Below are positions 22,958-34,110 of a DNA stretch of 64,000 nt, one piece after another. Source of the stretch: Clavaria fumosa (Eukaryota > Basidiomycota > Agaricomycetes > Agaricales > Clavariaceae); contig OX637800.1 of the NCBI GenBank assembly GCA_951802425.1, forward strand, positions 620,001-684,000, given 5' to 3'. Both the position numbers and the translations under genes were made by a program. Each line of letters begins with the position of its first letter. Position 1 is the stretch's first letter. The notes beneath the pieces are model-generated. The model saw nothing but the letters and a program-made list of their open reading frames with translations, was not told the DNA's origin and did no database searches.

Positions 22958-23638
22958 TTGTTGGCTCAAGCTGTGGTCAGCCCCAAAAGCAAAATGTCCT
23001 TGCCACATGATGTTCACACTGCAATGAATACTTTGTCTATTGAGCCAACCATCACATGCTCAATTTGTTGTCCAAAATGCTTTGCAAGCCACTCTCTTGC
23101 TTCACAACCAGATACTTGCCCTTGGCATGAGTCATCCAGAAGCAAACCTTGCAATGAACCACTCTGGATAACTAGATCAACTCAAGGGGGTCCACACCAG
23201 GTTCCTCAGCATCTTTACACCACACAAGACTTTGAGTCATGGCTTGAATTTTTTCTATGTTGCCCTGACATTGAAAATATCATCAACAAATCATATGAAC
23301 ATCATGCAACACCAAAAGCTATGCATGGCATTTGGGATAGTCCAGCCTGGCAAAGCCTAGGATCATTTGACACAACCTCTGGCAATCTAACTACTAGTTA
23401 CTTTATTGACTAGTTCATTCCTTTGACAAACAAGATTGCTGGAAAGTCTGTCTCATGGTGCAATTATGTTATTTTGTCTTAATGAACTTCAGCATCTTCC
23501 TGAAAATACCTTTTTTGCTGGAATTACATCTCCTCCAAAAGAACCAAATATTGTAACAATTACTGCTGTTGCTGATCCCATTGTGAAGCATCTTGTTGCA
23601 ATGTGGCATGGAAAGGTCATTAAAGCACATCATCATCC
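22958..23638 (+). pseudogene. CACTA-type transposase (tnp2 family) remnant
   Basis: Two overlapping frames give the start of a fungal tnp2 transposase: CSICCPKCFASHSLASQPDTC, FESWLEFFLCCPDIENII, MHGIWDSPAWQSLGSF and LTTSYFID, a stop, then NKIAGKS. After a frameshift near 23430 come HGAIMLFCLNELQHLPENTF, FAGITSPPKEPNIVTITAV and DPIVKHLVAMWHGK. The CP.CF, IWDSP and FAGI.PPKEP blocks are typical of the family. Only the N-terminal third to half is present, because element A begins about 23651 and cuts it off. Confidence 0.8.
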
Positions 23639-23650
23639 AAATGATCAGGG

Positions 23651-26115
23651 AACTGTGCTAGTGGCTCCCTTATGGCGGCAATGCCGGGAATCGCTGGAAC
23701 GTGAGGTGGGACTTGCCCCACCTAGCCAGGCATTCACAGGGGTAGCCCCAGAGGCCGGATGGACAGCGCCTGCCGACCACAAGGAAGGGTGGCGAAGGGA
23801 GAACTGCGCGGACAGTTCTCAAACCCCTGGCAAGCCAGGAGTGGAGGGTGGCGGTCCCCGAGAAACAGTGGGGCCAGAACCATGGCCTATCCCGTGCTAC
23901 CCACAGTTGGGTCAGCGAGAGCCAATGGGCTGGATGGAACCGCCCCAGAAGGAGCAGGAGATTACTCAGGAAGTATCCCTGAGTTCTACAAACTACCAGA
24001 GTGATGTATTACATCACTATCTCATGATGATATGAGACCAAACCTCACTATTGCCTGAGGCAATAGCTGAGATTAAGGGGATCAAGATTGACCCCCCTGA
24101 GCTTTATGACAGACGAGATGACCTCGTCATCTGGGAAAGGTGGCTCAATGGCCTCCTTAATTATTTCTACTTTTATAGAGTAGTTGGCCTGCAGTTGGAA
24201 CACCAATGTGTTATGCTAGCGGGGTCGTGCTTAAGCAGAATAGCCACTACTTGGTACAGTTGCAGACAAACAAACTTGGTTAAGTTGCTCCTGGCCCTAC
24301 AAAAAATTTGGCGCAATTCTGAGGCCAGATTCGAACTCGGAATGGCTGAAATAGCCAAAATACATGTTCATTTGAATTTCCCACGACTTTTAGGGTATGG
24401 CCAAATTTTTGAGCCAAAATTCCACCACTATATAGGGTTCATTATCGACTCCAGAGCCATCATGGCACCCTGGGACACCTGCCGATGCTGTTTCTGCTTT
24501 CTAACTGCCCATGCTGCTGCCTTCCCTGTGAGTCCTAGCTGGTATGCACTGAGAAATCGCCACAACTTGTTAATGAACTGTTGAAGGACATCAACCGGAC
24601 ATGCATCAAGCTATTCGATCGCCACTTGTTTGGCATGTGCGAAGGACGTTTTCGGGACTTCTCGGTAACAGTATTTGATCCATCCCCAATACTGTGGGCC
24701 ATCAGTTACATGATTTCAAACTGTCCATCACAACATGCGGCACCCAGTCCTTATCATCTCCATCTCTGTCTGAGTCTCCTTCTGTCGTGTTTTCTGAGCT
24801 CCCATGGAGTTTTTCAAAGTAATCGAACACATTTTTCAAGCCAGTTGTGATTCTGGAGCGTTTTTGAGGTCGTCCAGCCCCCATAGGTCTGAGGATATTC
24901 AGAGTTTAAATATTTGTAATCTGCATTTTTCAATGACTTGGAGTCAAAATTCTGTGCAGCTCTCAGCAGATTCAGATTCAGCTTGGTGAGAGGAGCATTT
25001 CTATATATATTTCATATTTTTAGCTAATTTTTATGGGTACAGCCAAATTTTTGGAGGTTGAAAAGTCAAATTGCTAATTTGAGAAATTGGCTTGTAGAAA
25101 TCAATGAAGCAGGTCCTTAGCAGTGTATTTCAACACAAGAACAGGCAATATGATGATTGCAGCTGCTACGAAAATTCAACCAAGGTGAGCATCATTGTTT
25201 GACCAAGTTTGTTTGTCCACAACTGTATACCCAAGAAGTAACAGGTCTATCCTGTGCTCCTCGAAGGTCCACCTTCAAGGAATTGATAACTGCTATGTTT
25301 AAGCAGTTCCTGACTGAGGTAACAGCCCAGAAGGCAGTGGATGCCTTCTATCAGTGAAGTTTACAAAGGTGAAGGGCACCTTGGGATTCTGGAACAAACT
25401 GGTCCAGGTGGCAGAGAGAATGCTCACCCTGCCTGATGCCAGTACAATGAAAAGGCAGTTCCTTAACAGACTGCCTAATGAGATGGTGGAGGCCATTTTC
25501 AAAACTTGCACGATTAGCATCAAGTTATCCTCGGTTGAGGATATTATTGATGCTAGTCACCAAGTGGAAGCAACCCTCCACTACCTCCAGTAGCAGAGGG
25601 CAGTGCCTTTGTCAGGGAACCAAGCAGGTCCCAAAGGAAACCCACCCACAGGTAGAGTACCTGTGGGGCAGAGGTTTGTGAGACTGGACTGCAGGCCAGG
25701 GGAACCTGTTCCCCTGTGGATCAACCGTGCACAAGACGAGCATGCCCCAGCTGGAAGGAGTAAACCCTGGCTAGAACCACCTAAGGTGGTGCCCAAGATT
25801 GGGGTATGAGGCAGGGAGGAGCAGAAAGCTCCTCTAACATGCTATGTCTGCAGGAAAGCAGGGCACTATGCAAATGTGTGCCCTCAGTCACAGCAAAAGC
25901 CAGAGGCTTTTAAGGGAAATGTAAGGAACTATGCCTTACAGGGGATCCAGGTGAGACGGAGCCCAAGGAACCGCAGGAGACACCTGCAGTTGAAAGCGAG
26001 GAGCCAGAGGGTGAAACCCTACTGGAGGAAGTCGCAGAAGGTGGCTACGCTGGTCGCAGGGACCAGTATGATTCAGACGAGCTCTTTCTCCTTGAAGAGC
26101 TTAAGGAGGAGACGG
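23651..26115 (+). pseudogene. Element A gag, split by a Tc1/mariner-type insertion
   Basis: Readable parts: IKGIKIDPPELYDRRDDLVI and WERWLNGLLNYFYFYRVVG before the insertion at 24257-25225. After it the frame resumes as TQEVTGL, then MFKQFLTEVTAQKAVDAFYQ, KVKGTLGFWNKLVQVAERML and LPNEMVEAIFKT, and a zinc knuckle CYVCRKAGHYANVC (CX2CX4HX4C, about 25840-25881). In-frame stops include TAG at 25591 and TGA at 25807. The sequence before 24050 is CpG-rich but not clearly gag; it may be 5' leader. Confidence 0.75.
24257..25225. mobile_element. Tc1/mariner-type non-autonomous element (969 bp)
   Basis: Ends are inverted repeats starting CAGTTG: CAGTTGCAGACAAACAAACT at the left and, read from the right, CAGTTGTGGACAAACAAACT. 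The next bases (TGGT) also match. A TA dinucleotide flanks each side (24255-24256 and 25226-25227), the target duplication of this superfamily. Excising the element with one TA restores the gag frame across the join. No transposase is visible; the longest frame that looks self-contained is 60 codons on the minus strand (24884-24702). Confidence 0.85.
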
Positions 26116-27021
26116 TGTAAGGATGATATACGGTTTAGACAAGGAAACATCACAGATACTGACTATCTGGATACTTTGGCATCAAAGGCAACAGCGACCG
26201 ATAATGATCCGATACTGTCCGATAACGTCTGGGACATCCAATAAACATCCAATATCGGACTCTCCGGTCTCCAGTCCCCCGTGATGATCACAGCCCGCAG
26301 GTCATACACACCACCCACACCTCTCTATTTCATCACTCCAGCATGGTCAGCACTCGACATACTCACTATTCCATTACCCTTCCTTTATTTCATATACCAT
26401 GCTGTAAATTTCATATTGTGATCCCTTTCAACCATCCGATCATTTAAATGTTTCAAACCCTTTGCAGTGCCTTGCCCATTGTTCCTAATACCCCTTTGCT
26501 GTACCAGCCACACTTTCCTTCATTTTACGAGCAGTCCGGACATATGCTAGTTATCAGACATTTCATCCCTCCAAACTGCATGACTCACTTATGAGTTATA
26601 GCCCTTATATGACCTTGTACACAATACCGCATTGCCTTCTGTAGCTTCCAGAGATTTCCGTAGGATCGGATTTGCTGTACTTAGAAAATTGTACATAAGT
26701 ATGTACCAGACTCTATGGAAATCCAGCTTTTGGAATGCCCACATCATGCTCTGATCTTTAGCAAGCTCACCCTTCGTTGTACCTATTGATCCGCTGGCCT
26801 TCGTTGTCGCCGGCCCCTCGAACTTTCGATCCGAACATCGGACTCTATCGGATCCGATACCGGATACTCCGGACAACATATATTTTTACTCTCTGAACTT
26901 TTTGCACTCAACCTCCACATCCTCCAAGGTTCTGTTTAGTGTTTCCGTCCTGTAACAAGACCCCCTGAAGAACCCGGCCACGAACATCTATTTGCAGCCA
27001 ACACCTGTACAGCCTACTACA
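26116..27021 (-). repeat. Solo LTR of the element B family, inverted relative to element A
   Basis: Starts TGTAAGGATGATATACGGTT and ends CCTACTACA. It is a diverged copy of the element B LTR (reverse complement of 27514-28420), 906 bp. It is flanked by ACGG (26112-26115) and ATGG (27022-27025), a 4-bp target duplication differing only at a CpG cytosine. It was left by recombination between the LTRs of an earlier insertion, and it splits the gag-protease region of element A. Confidence 0.88.
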
Positions 27022-27513
27022 ATGGAAAGTGACCAGGTCACTGGAATCTGGGAAGTGGAAGAGGACAATGTCCCCTATGTGACGGAAGTACATGTTGGCC
27101 ATGTCGATGACAGGCCATTCTGGGCGCATGTCCAGAAAGAACAGATGGGGTCATGTCCGGTAGTAACAAAGGAGGCAAGGCAATGTCTCACAGCCTATAT
27201 CACTGTGAATGGTGTAAAAGCGTACATGCTTTTCGATTTGGGAAGTACCCCGGACCTGATGAGCCCGGATTTTGCCCAGGTGATGAAGGTACCAACCTTC
27301 CAACTGGATAATCCAGTTCCTATTCAACTTGGCTGTATCGGCAGCCAATCAACAATCACATGCGGATGCTGCATAGCATTGGACTTGGGAGGAATACTGG
27401 TGGAAGACCAGTATTTTGATATAGCGAACATAGATCACTATGATATCATAGTAGGAATGGCATTCATGTATGACCGCCATGTGATACTGGATGTGCACCA
27501 ACATGCAATCTGG
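27022..27513 (+). pseudogene. Element A aspartic protease region
   Basis: Reads SDQVTGIWEVEEDNVPYVTE, VTKEARQCLTAYITVNGVKA and then YMLFDLGSTPDLMSPDFAQV, where FDLGST stands at the aspartyl protease active site (DSGS or DTGS usual). IDHYDIIVGMAFMYDRHVIL and DVHQHAIW follow, before element B interrupts the frame at 27514. The frame resumes at 37401 as IRIGKGKGKTLHAM. Leu in place of Ser/Thr in the active-site triplet is unusual and may be inactivating. Confidence 0.7.
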
Positions 27514-28420
27514 TGTAGTAGGCTGTACAGGTGTTGGCTGCAAATAGATGTTCGCGGCCGGGTTCTTCAGGGGGTCTTATTACACAACAGGTACACTAGA
27601 CAGAACCTTGGAGGATGTGGAGGTTGAGTGCAAAAGGTTCAGAGAGTGAAAATATACATTGTCCGGAGTATCCGGTATTGGATCCGATAGAGTCCGATGT
27701 TCGGATTGAAGGTTCGAGGGGCTGGCGACGATGAAGGCCAGCAGATCAATAGGTACGACGAAAGGTGAGCTTGCTAAAAATCACAGCACGATGTGGGCGT
27801 TCAAAAAGCTGGATTTCCGTATAGTCCGAAGTGTGCTTAAGTACAGTTCTGTAAGTACAGCAAATTGGAATGTACGGAAATGTCCGGAAAACATATGGAA
27901 CAGCGCCATGTCGCGTGAAGGGTTATATGGAGGAGTTATATCACAAGGGAATTGAGTAGCTCGGAGGAATGAAATGTCCAATGAGTAGCACATGTCCGGA
28001 CCGTTTGTAAACTGAAGGAAAGTGGGGCTGGTACAGCAAAGGGGTATTAGGAACAATGGGCAAAGTACTGCAAAGGGTTTGAAACGTTCAAATGATTGAA
28101 TGGTTGAAAGGGATCACAATATGAAATTTACAGCATGTTATATGAAATAAAGGAATGGGAATGGAATAGTGAGTATGTCGAGCACTGACCATGCTGGAGT
28201 GATGAAATAGAAAGGCGTGGGTGGTGTGTGAGACCTGCGGGCTGTGATCTTCACGGGGAGTCGGAGACCGGAGAGTCCGATGTTGGATAAGTATCGGTCG
28301 TTATCGGACAGTGTCGGATTGTTATCGGATCGTATTGGACGCGATTGCTTTGGATCCCAAAATATCCGGATGATCGGTATCTGTCATGTTTCTATGTTTA
28401 AACCGCATATTATCCTTACA
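27514..28420 (-). repeat. Element B LTR (3' LTR in element sense)
   Basis: 907 bp, pairs with 36494-37400. It contains clusters of TCCGG/TCGGA words near both ends (27660-27720 and 28255-28390), and TA-rich DNA between. The purine-rich stretch GGGAGAA (minus strand, just outside at 28421-28427) is a candidate polypurine tract. Confidence 0.93.
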
Positions 28421-28582
28421 TTCTCCCGGGGGCTGAAAATGCAACCACCCTCGGTTGCGACCAAACAAGGCCAAATAATTGTTTGTTGATCATGAAGTAT
28501 GTGTTGTGTGGGTGCACATAGGTCCAAACACGCACTTGTGTCTTCTCCAATAACAGCAACGCATCAACCATCCAGAAAAAAA

Positions 28583-30148
28583 ATGGAAAACTTCGACGCT
28601 CTCGTTTTCCGGAACATGGTCCAGGCGATGACGGAGGCGCGGACCATGGCGCCGGGTGAGGAATTACCGGAGCGGGGGCAGGACAGTGAATACGCGGAGT
28701 GGGTGCAGATGTATGGGGGTGATGCGGTGCATGGTGTTTCTTTCTTTTCTTTTTCACTTTGCACTGACAAGTTTTCAGGATGATTTCCTTGTGGGCTACG
28801 TTGCCGCAATCGACGATGATGTGGAGGTGAACGAAGGACTCGTCCTCGTCGCGCGAAGGCTCAAAAAGTGGCGAAGGCTCCGCGGGGACGAATGGACCGC
28901 TGAGCGGATGAGGAAACAGGAGGAGGCCGAAGCCAAACAGGAACGTGCAGACGAGGAGAGGGCGGCCGCCGAGAGGGCCGCAGCGGAGGAGAGGCGGACG
29001 GAGGCGACGAGAGCTGCCGAGAAGAGGGCGTGCCTTGCTCGGGCGCGCCTCATTGTGATCAGTGACAGCGACGATGACGGTGGGGCGGCGGCGGCAACAG
29101 CAACAACAATGACGGGGGCGGCGGAGTCTGGCGCAACGGCAGCGGCGATGACGACAGTATCGTCAGACGCCGCGGAGCTGCGTGGAGACGAGGTTGCGAC
29201 TGCGGAGGAGGAGACAGGAAAGGTATGGGTGGCAGCGGCGGAAGATCGGGACGGTCATCAGACCGTGTGGGGAACTGACGGGGTGACGCCCGTCGGTGTT
29301 ATCGAAGCGGTGGCCGTGGGGGGGCAGCAGACGGTGGAGGTGCCCCTCGCGTTGGAGGCTCGGGTGGGCGGGCGGATGATGGCGACTCCGGTGTGGGTGG
29401 AGATGGCGAGGCGGAAGGCGGCGGAGCGGGGGCGAGGGAGGAGGAGCGGAGCGGGGGCGGACATAAAGTCCCGGGCTGCGCGGCAGCCTGGAGATAAGGT
29501 GAGTGATCGATTAGAATGTGTGAGGGTTTTAGATATCTGATCTGATGAGTAGGAACACGATCTGGTTTGTGAGGAGTGCGCCCGGAAGCGGCGGGCATGT
29601 TACGGAGTGGAGGGGGTAGCGTGCCAGTGGTGCCAGACCTACAAGGTATCGTGTAGTCTGTCGGCTGTACAAGGTAAGTGGTATTCTTTTTTATTTCCAT
29701 GATGAGACAAATGATAGGTGAGTTTTTAGGGATGAAGTCGGAGAGGGCGCCGGTGTCCGGAACGGGAGGTAAGTCAAGAAAGTATCAGGTCCACTTTTGC
29801 TGATGTATTGGAACAGGTCCGAAGGTGGCGGAAGCGACCAGGAGCAAAAGACCGAGGCGAGGTGCGACGCGGGCACCGGTTCGCGAGGAGACGACACCGG
29901 AGGAGGAGGAGGAGGAGGATGAAATTGAGGATGACAGCATGGAGCTGGTGGAGGAGCCGTCAGCGAAGAGGAGGAAGGCGGAGGCGGGTCCTAGCCGGAA
30001 GGGTAAGGAGCGGGAGGCGGCTGCGGGATCATCAGTCAGAGAGGCGCTGGAGCAGGCGCTCCAGATGATGGAGAGGGGGGCCGACCAGGTGAAGGCCGGA
30101 GCCGAGTTGCTCCAGATGCTTCTCCTTGGTGAGCACCTTACTGTATAA
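28583..30148 (+). CDS. Antisense spliced gene inside element B, Zn2Cys6-type zinc cluster protein
   Basis: Five exons with good GT-AG sites and matching phase: 28583-28726, 28779-29498, 29553-29673, 29730-29768 and 29817-30148, giving 451 residues. Introns are 48-56 nt, like those of the host genes. I do not recognise the whole protein. Visible parts: an N-terminal block, a long Arg/Glu/Ala-rich probable coiled coil (about residues 70-125), an acidic IVISDSDDD, and an Ala/Gly-rich middle. At residues 294-322 comes CEECARKRRAC...CQWCQTYKVSC, spacing CX2CX6CX7CX2CX6C. That fits the fungal Gal4-type binuclear cluster (CX2CX6CX5-12CX2CX6-8C), with basic residues between Cys 2 and 3. After it come a KRPRR basic patch, an acidic run, AKRRK, and a C-terminal amphipathic helix. 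A nuclear DNA-binding role is inference. It is transcribed towards the element's integrase, starting 163 bp from the LTR. Confidence 0.75.
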
Positions 30149-30379
30149 GTATTGTATTTTTATATATGTTTTTCTTTTTCCCATTTGCAATGTTATGTCG
30201 TGTCAGAAAAGTGAGTGAGGGATGTGAGAATGTAAGAACATGGTTAAAGAAACGTCTGGTATAAAGTTTTGGACTTGTCCGAAATTTCGATTTTTTTTTT
30301 TTTTTTTTTTTTTGGGCGTTCAAATCAAAAAAAACAATGTAAATTGTAGGGAACTGAGAGATATGATGGAGGAAAGTGC
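30149..30379. terminator. Convergent 3' region with T-run
   Basis: Short spacer between the stop of the plus-strand gene and the integrase stop on the minus strand. It holds an uninterrupted run of about 24 T at 30291-30314 and several ATATAT words. Both transcripts should end here; no exact polyadenylation signal can be assigned. Confidence 0.4.
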
Positions 30380-32809
30380 TTAATGGCAAGGCCGAAGGTT
30401 CTGGGTTGCTCCGGAGCATTGCAGACGAGTTTCCATAGTGTAGTCGTCGGCAGCTTCATTATCAGATTCATCGGATAGTTCGGCGGCTTGGCTTTCCTCA
30501 TCCTCAGTGTCGGTAAAGATATGTGACGCCTCGTTTATTTGATTTGGAGAGATGTCCTCATTTATCTCCGTTGTTTGGTCAATGATAGATGTCACCGGAA
30601 TCGATGTTTGTGACCGCGGATAGTAGGGAATGATGCAGAAAGCAGCATAGTGGATTTTTGAGACGGTGCCGTCGAGTTCCGAGAGGATATATGCGCCGTA
30701 TTGAGTTCGGCGGATGACGATCATCGGTCCGAAGAATCGTGGTTTTGTTTTCCAATTTAATTCCATTTCAACGGCCGAATTGCAGATCAGTACCAACGAT
30801 CCGGGTTGGAAGTCGTAGTCAATAATAGACTTGCGGTGTGCGTCGATAAATTGCTTGACAGATTGTTTGTGGGCAGCGAGCACTTTATCGGCGATTGTTG
30901 CTAGATCTTTTTCTCGTTTTTGCAGTTGGCGGGCACAAAGGGCTATCAGTTCTGGAGTGGTCATCGGGGCATCGGCGGTCGGAATTAGATATGTTGCTTT
31001 GGATATGTCGAAAGGGAAAAGCGGTTCGATGCCGTGTGCGATGTAAAACGGAGAGTGACCAGTGGATCGTTGGATTGTGGTTCGTTCTGCCCAAATGACT
31101 GAGGGTAAAACGTCTGGCCATTTCGATTCGTCTCCGTCTGCTGCTTTGATTAACGACTCGCGGACCAACCAATGGGCATGTTCGATGACACCATTAGCGC
31201 GGGAATTATAACCGGAAATATGGATGTGATGGATTCCATACCGCTTCTTGAGGAAATCGAGAGCTTTGATAAATGGGGCACCGTTATCCGTAATGATCTC
31301 TTCTACTGCTCCCCATTGGCACAGTATGTCTTCAAATATGAAGGTTCCGAGAAGTCGGGCAGTCTCATTTCGTAGTGGTCTTGCTTCCGGATATGCAGAT
31401 AACAAGCATCGGGCATGGACAAGAAGTCAGAAACCGCGGGTTCTGGGTAGGAACATGGTATCTATATGTGCTTGACGGAAAAGACCGGCCGGTGTGGCGA
31501 CCGTCGGTGGAATAAAAATCTTCCGGATTTGCTGAGTCTGGCATTGGTGACAAGTTCGGACAAACCATTTTACGTCTTGATCCAACACCGGCCACCAGAA
31601 CCGATTTAGAATACGTGTTCGGATAACGTAAACGCCTTTGTGGCCAAGTGAATCGTGTGCCTCTGTGATAATTGCGAGCCGTTTGTGGTCCGGAGGCACT
31701 ACCTGGTGGCATCCGTTAGGTCGGCGACGCCATAGCTTGTCATCTAGAATGAAGAACTGGGATGCGGAGCGGACTAATCGTCGGAACTGGTTTGTGTCGA
31801 TGCCGGAAGGACGGATCAGGTTTCGAAGGAAAGATTCGATTTTGCAGATCTGTTCTTCCCTTTTCTTTGCTGCGTCGGGTCGCGGTATAAGGATGGTGGA
31901 GGATTCATCCGGAGTCGGTGAATCATTGGATGGTACCGTCGAATTGAGTAGCATCGATCCTGTGTAAGCTTTGAGGCGAGAATGGGCGATGCCGGCAAGT
32001 GGCGTCTCGGATGGGTAGGAAGCGTCCAGTGCTCGATTCATGTGTTCCATGGCGAATACATAGCTCCGATCGATCCAGTCTTCGTGATCTTCGGACTCGG
32101 TGTCTTCTTCACCATCTGCGGCACGTCGGCATGATAGTCCGTCGGCTCCAGTGTGTTTATCTGCGGGAATATGAACAAGGTCGAAATCGAAGAGTAGTAT
32201 ACCGGCAATCCATCGATTCATGGCAGCGTTTGGTTGAACGTCCGGATTGCTTAGCATACCCTTAATGAACTTTGCGTCCATTTCAACGGTGAATTTCGGA
32301 AGGCCGATAAGGTAAATCCGGTACAACCGAAGTGCACGGAAGAGTCCGTATAATTCGATTTTTGCTTGAGAGTATCGGGCCTCGCGTTCGTTCCAGGTAA
32401 TCGAGCTGAATCTGGATGGGTATCGGATTCCATCTTGTCCAATTTGAAATAGCGCGAAGCCGACGGCGATGTTGGACGAGTCGACGGCCATAATTACGGG
32501 CCGTCCAGAGCAGTAATCGATCGGTTGAATGGCGGATGAGTTGACTATTGTGTGTTTAAGTCGGTCCATCGAATTTTGCTCTTCTTCTTCGAACCTGAAT
32601 GGGACGTCCTTACGAGTTAGGCTGACAAGTGGTCGGGCAAGTACGGCGTAGTTTTTGATGAATATCTGGAGCAGTCCGCAGATGCCTAAAAATGATCGTA
32701 CATCTGTGAGTGTTTCGCACGGAGGCCAGTCTTGAATGCGCTGAACATTAGAAGCGTCCAGAACTCGCCCTTCATATGTGCATCGGTAATGATTGTTTTG
32801 GGGGTGCAA
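30380..32809 (-). pseudogene. Element B RNase H and integrase
   Basis: One frame from 32809 to 30380, broken only by a TGA at 31427. It starts with the reverse transcriptase thumb (CTYEGRVLDASNVQRIQDWP, VRSFLGICGLLQIFIKNYA). RNase H follows with IMAVDSSNIAVGFALFQIG and SQAKIELYGLFRALRLYRIY. The integrase zinc domain has HDSLGHKGVYVI and CHQCQ. The core has QAHIDTMFLP (Asp), EIITDNGAPF (Asp) and GVIEHAHW (Glu). Conserved stretches such as RYGIHHIHISGYNSRANGVI and STGHSPFYIAHGIEPLFPFD are typical of basidiomycete gypsy. The tail is acidic, without a chromodomain. Catalytic residues are intact apart from the stop. Confidence 0.88.
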
Positions 32810-34110
32810 ATTGTCGTTTTCTTGCCATTAAAGGTTCCTCCAACTATTTTGACTCGTTGGAGCACCCGGTTGACGTTATTCAAATGCTCCCAAACAAACT
32901 GCCGTATTTGCGGATTCTCCTGGATCGTCTCGTAAGTGCCGTCCGGAAGCTCGTATCGGGTTTCCGGGCCCTTAATCGCTACATCGTCTACGAATGGGAT
33001 GGTTATGTGCGGAATTTTGTCTTGTAGTATATGCGTGACGTCTCCATGCATAATCTGCGTCGCATTGGTGTATCCCATCGGGACGCAAGTGAGCCGTTTG
33101 GCTCCGAGAGGGGTTTGAAATGTGGTAAGGTCTTGACTTCGCTCGTCGAGAGACCGTTGATCAAAGGAGATGAATAAGTCGAGAGTTCCGTAGCATCTGC
33201 ATCTGGCGAATGATTCCGCAAAAACTTCCATTATCGGGGGAACCGCAGAGTCGCCGATGGTGACTTTGTTTAATGGCTGGAGGTTATGGACAAGTCGGAG
33301 AGACTTTCCGTCCTTCTTTAACACGCAAAACCACTGGGACCGATAGGAGGAGTTGGACTCTTCATAGACTCCGGCCACTATCTTGTCTCGGATAACCTTC
33401 AGGACTTCGTCATAGATGCCGGGAGGAATCGGTATATTTTTGAAGATCCAAGGGATATGTTCGACTGTCGGGATGATAATGGGATCGAAGTATTTTGCGT
33501 TGAATTGTCCTTTCTCGGTCTCCGTCCAAGCGAAGGCATCCTCCTGGGCTTTAATCAGATAGTGAACGAGTTTTTCTTCGTCCGGCTATAAAAATCCGGT
33601 GGGGTTTGCATTATGCGCATCTTTCCGGTCTTGAGTATATCGGAGACCAGGGGTGAAATCGGGTGGGTGTGTTGGAAGTGTCGGTATATTGGCTAGGGGG
33701 TCTGGATGCCGGCGTTGGACAATCCGGAATTCTTCGGGTACCGTTGCTTTGATCGGATTGATGCGGTTCGCTACCTTCTTATATTTCTTTCCTAGGTAAA
33801 CTGGCAAAACGGTGTCCGTAGACGGGAAATTCATTTCGGAGGTATTGTTGTACAGAGGGTATGCGATATTCGGATGCGTCGGTTCACATTCGATATCGAC
33901 CGGGGAATCAACGGAATCAAGAGAAATGTCCGAGAAACTGATACTGGGAATGGGATCGGGAGGTGCTAAATTTACAAGGGAAGACGATGAGAAATTTTGA
34001 ACAGAAGTGGAAAAGATGGCTGGAGTCTCGTATTTGGGTATAGGTTCTGTGTCCGCATCGACCGGAGGTGAGTCCGTAGATTTGCGGATAATTGAGGCTC
34101 CAGCCATCAA
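32686..34110 (-). pseudogene. Element B reverse transcriptase (5' part of pol)
   Basis: Read from 34110 in the frame shifted by -1 relative to gag-protease. A spacer rich in Ser/Pro is followed by a TAG at 33586. Then come FAWTETEKGQFNAKYFDP, SSYRSQWFCVLKKDGKSLRL, VHNLQPLNKVTIGDSAVPP and CYGTLDLFISFDQRSLDE (first catalytic Asp), FQTPLGAKRLTCVPMGYTNA and the catalytic box PFVDDVAIKGP (about 32983-32994). Near 32785 the frame is lost by a one-base indel and continues in the frame that starts at 32809. Confidence 0.87.

Noticed and set aside
24318..24340. Possible tRNA gene (GTTCGAATC on the minus strand)
   Set aside because: Only the T-arm word is present; no A box or acceptor pairing within 100 nt.
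24051..24584. 177-codon frame that seems to fuse gag to another protein
   Set aside because: The frame runs by chance across the left end of the Tc1/mariner-type insertion at 24257.
26992..27627. 211-codon frame with a C-terminal RLYRCWLQIDVRG segment
   Set aside because: The true protease sequence stops at 27513; the rest is read-through into the element B LTR. The same words at 26908-27019 on the other strand come from the inverted solo LTR.
31638..33221. Plus-strand frames over element B pol
   Set aside because: Shadows of the conserved minus-strand RNase H, integrase and reverse transcriptase frames; unlike the 28583-30148 gene they have no splice-compatible continuation.
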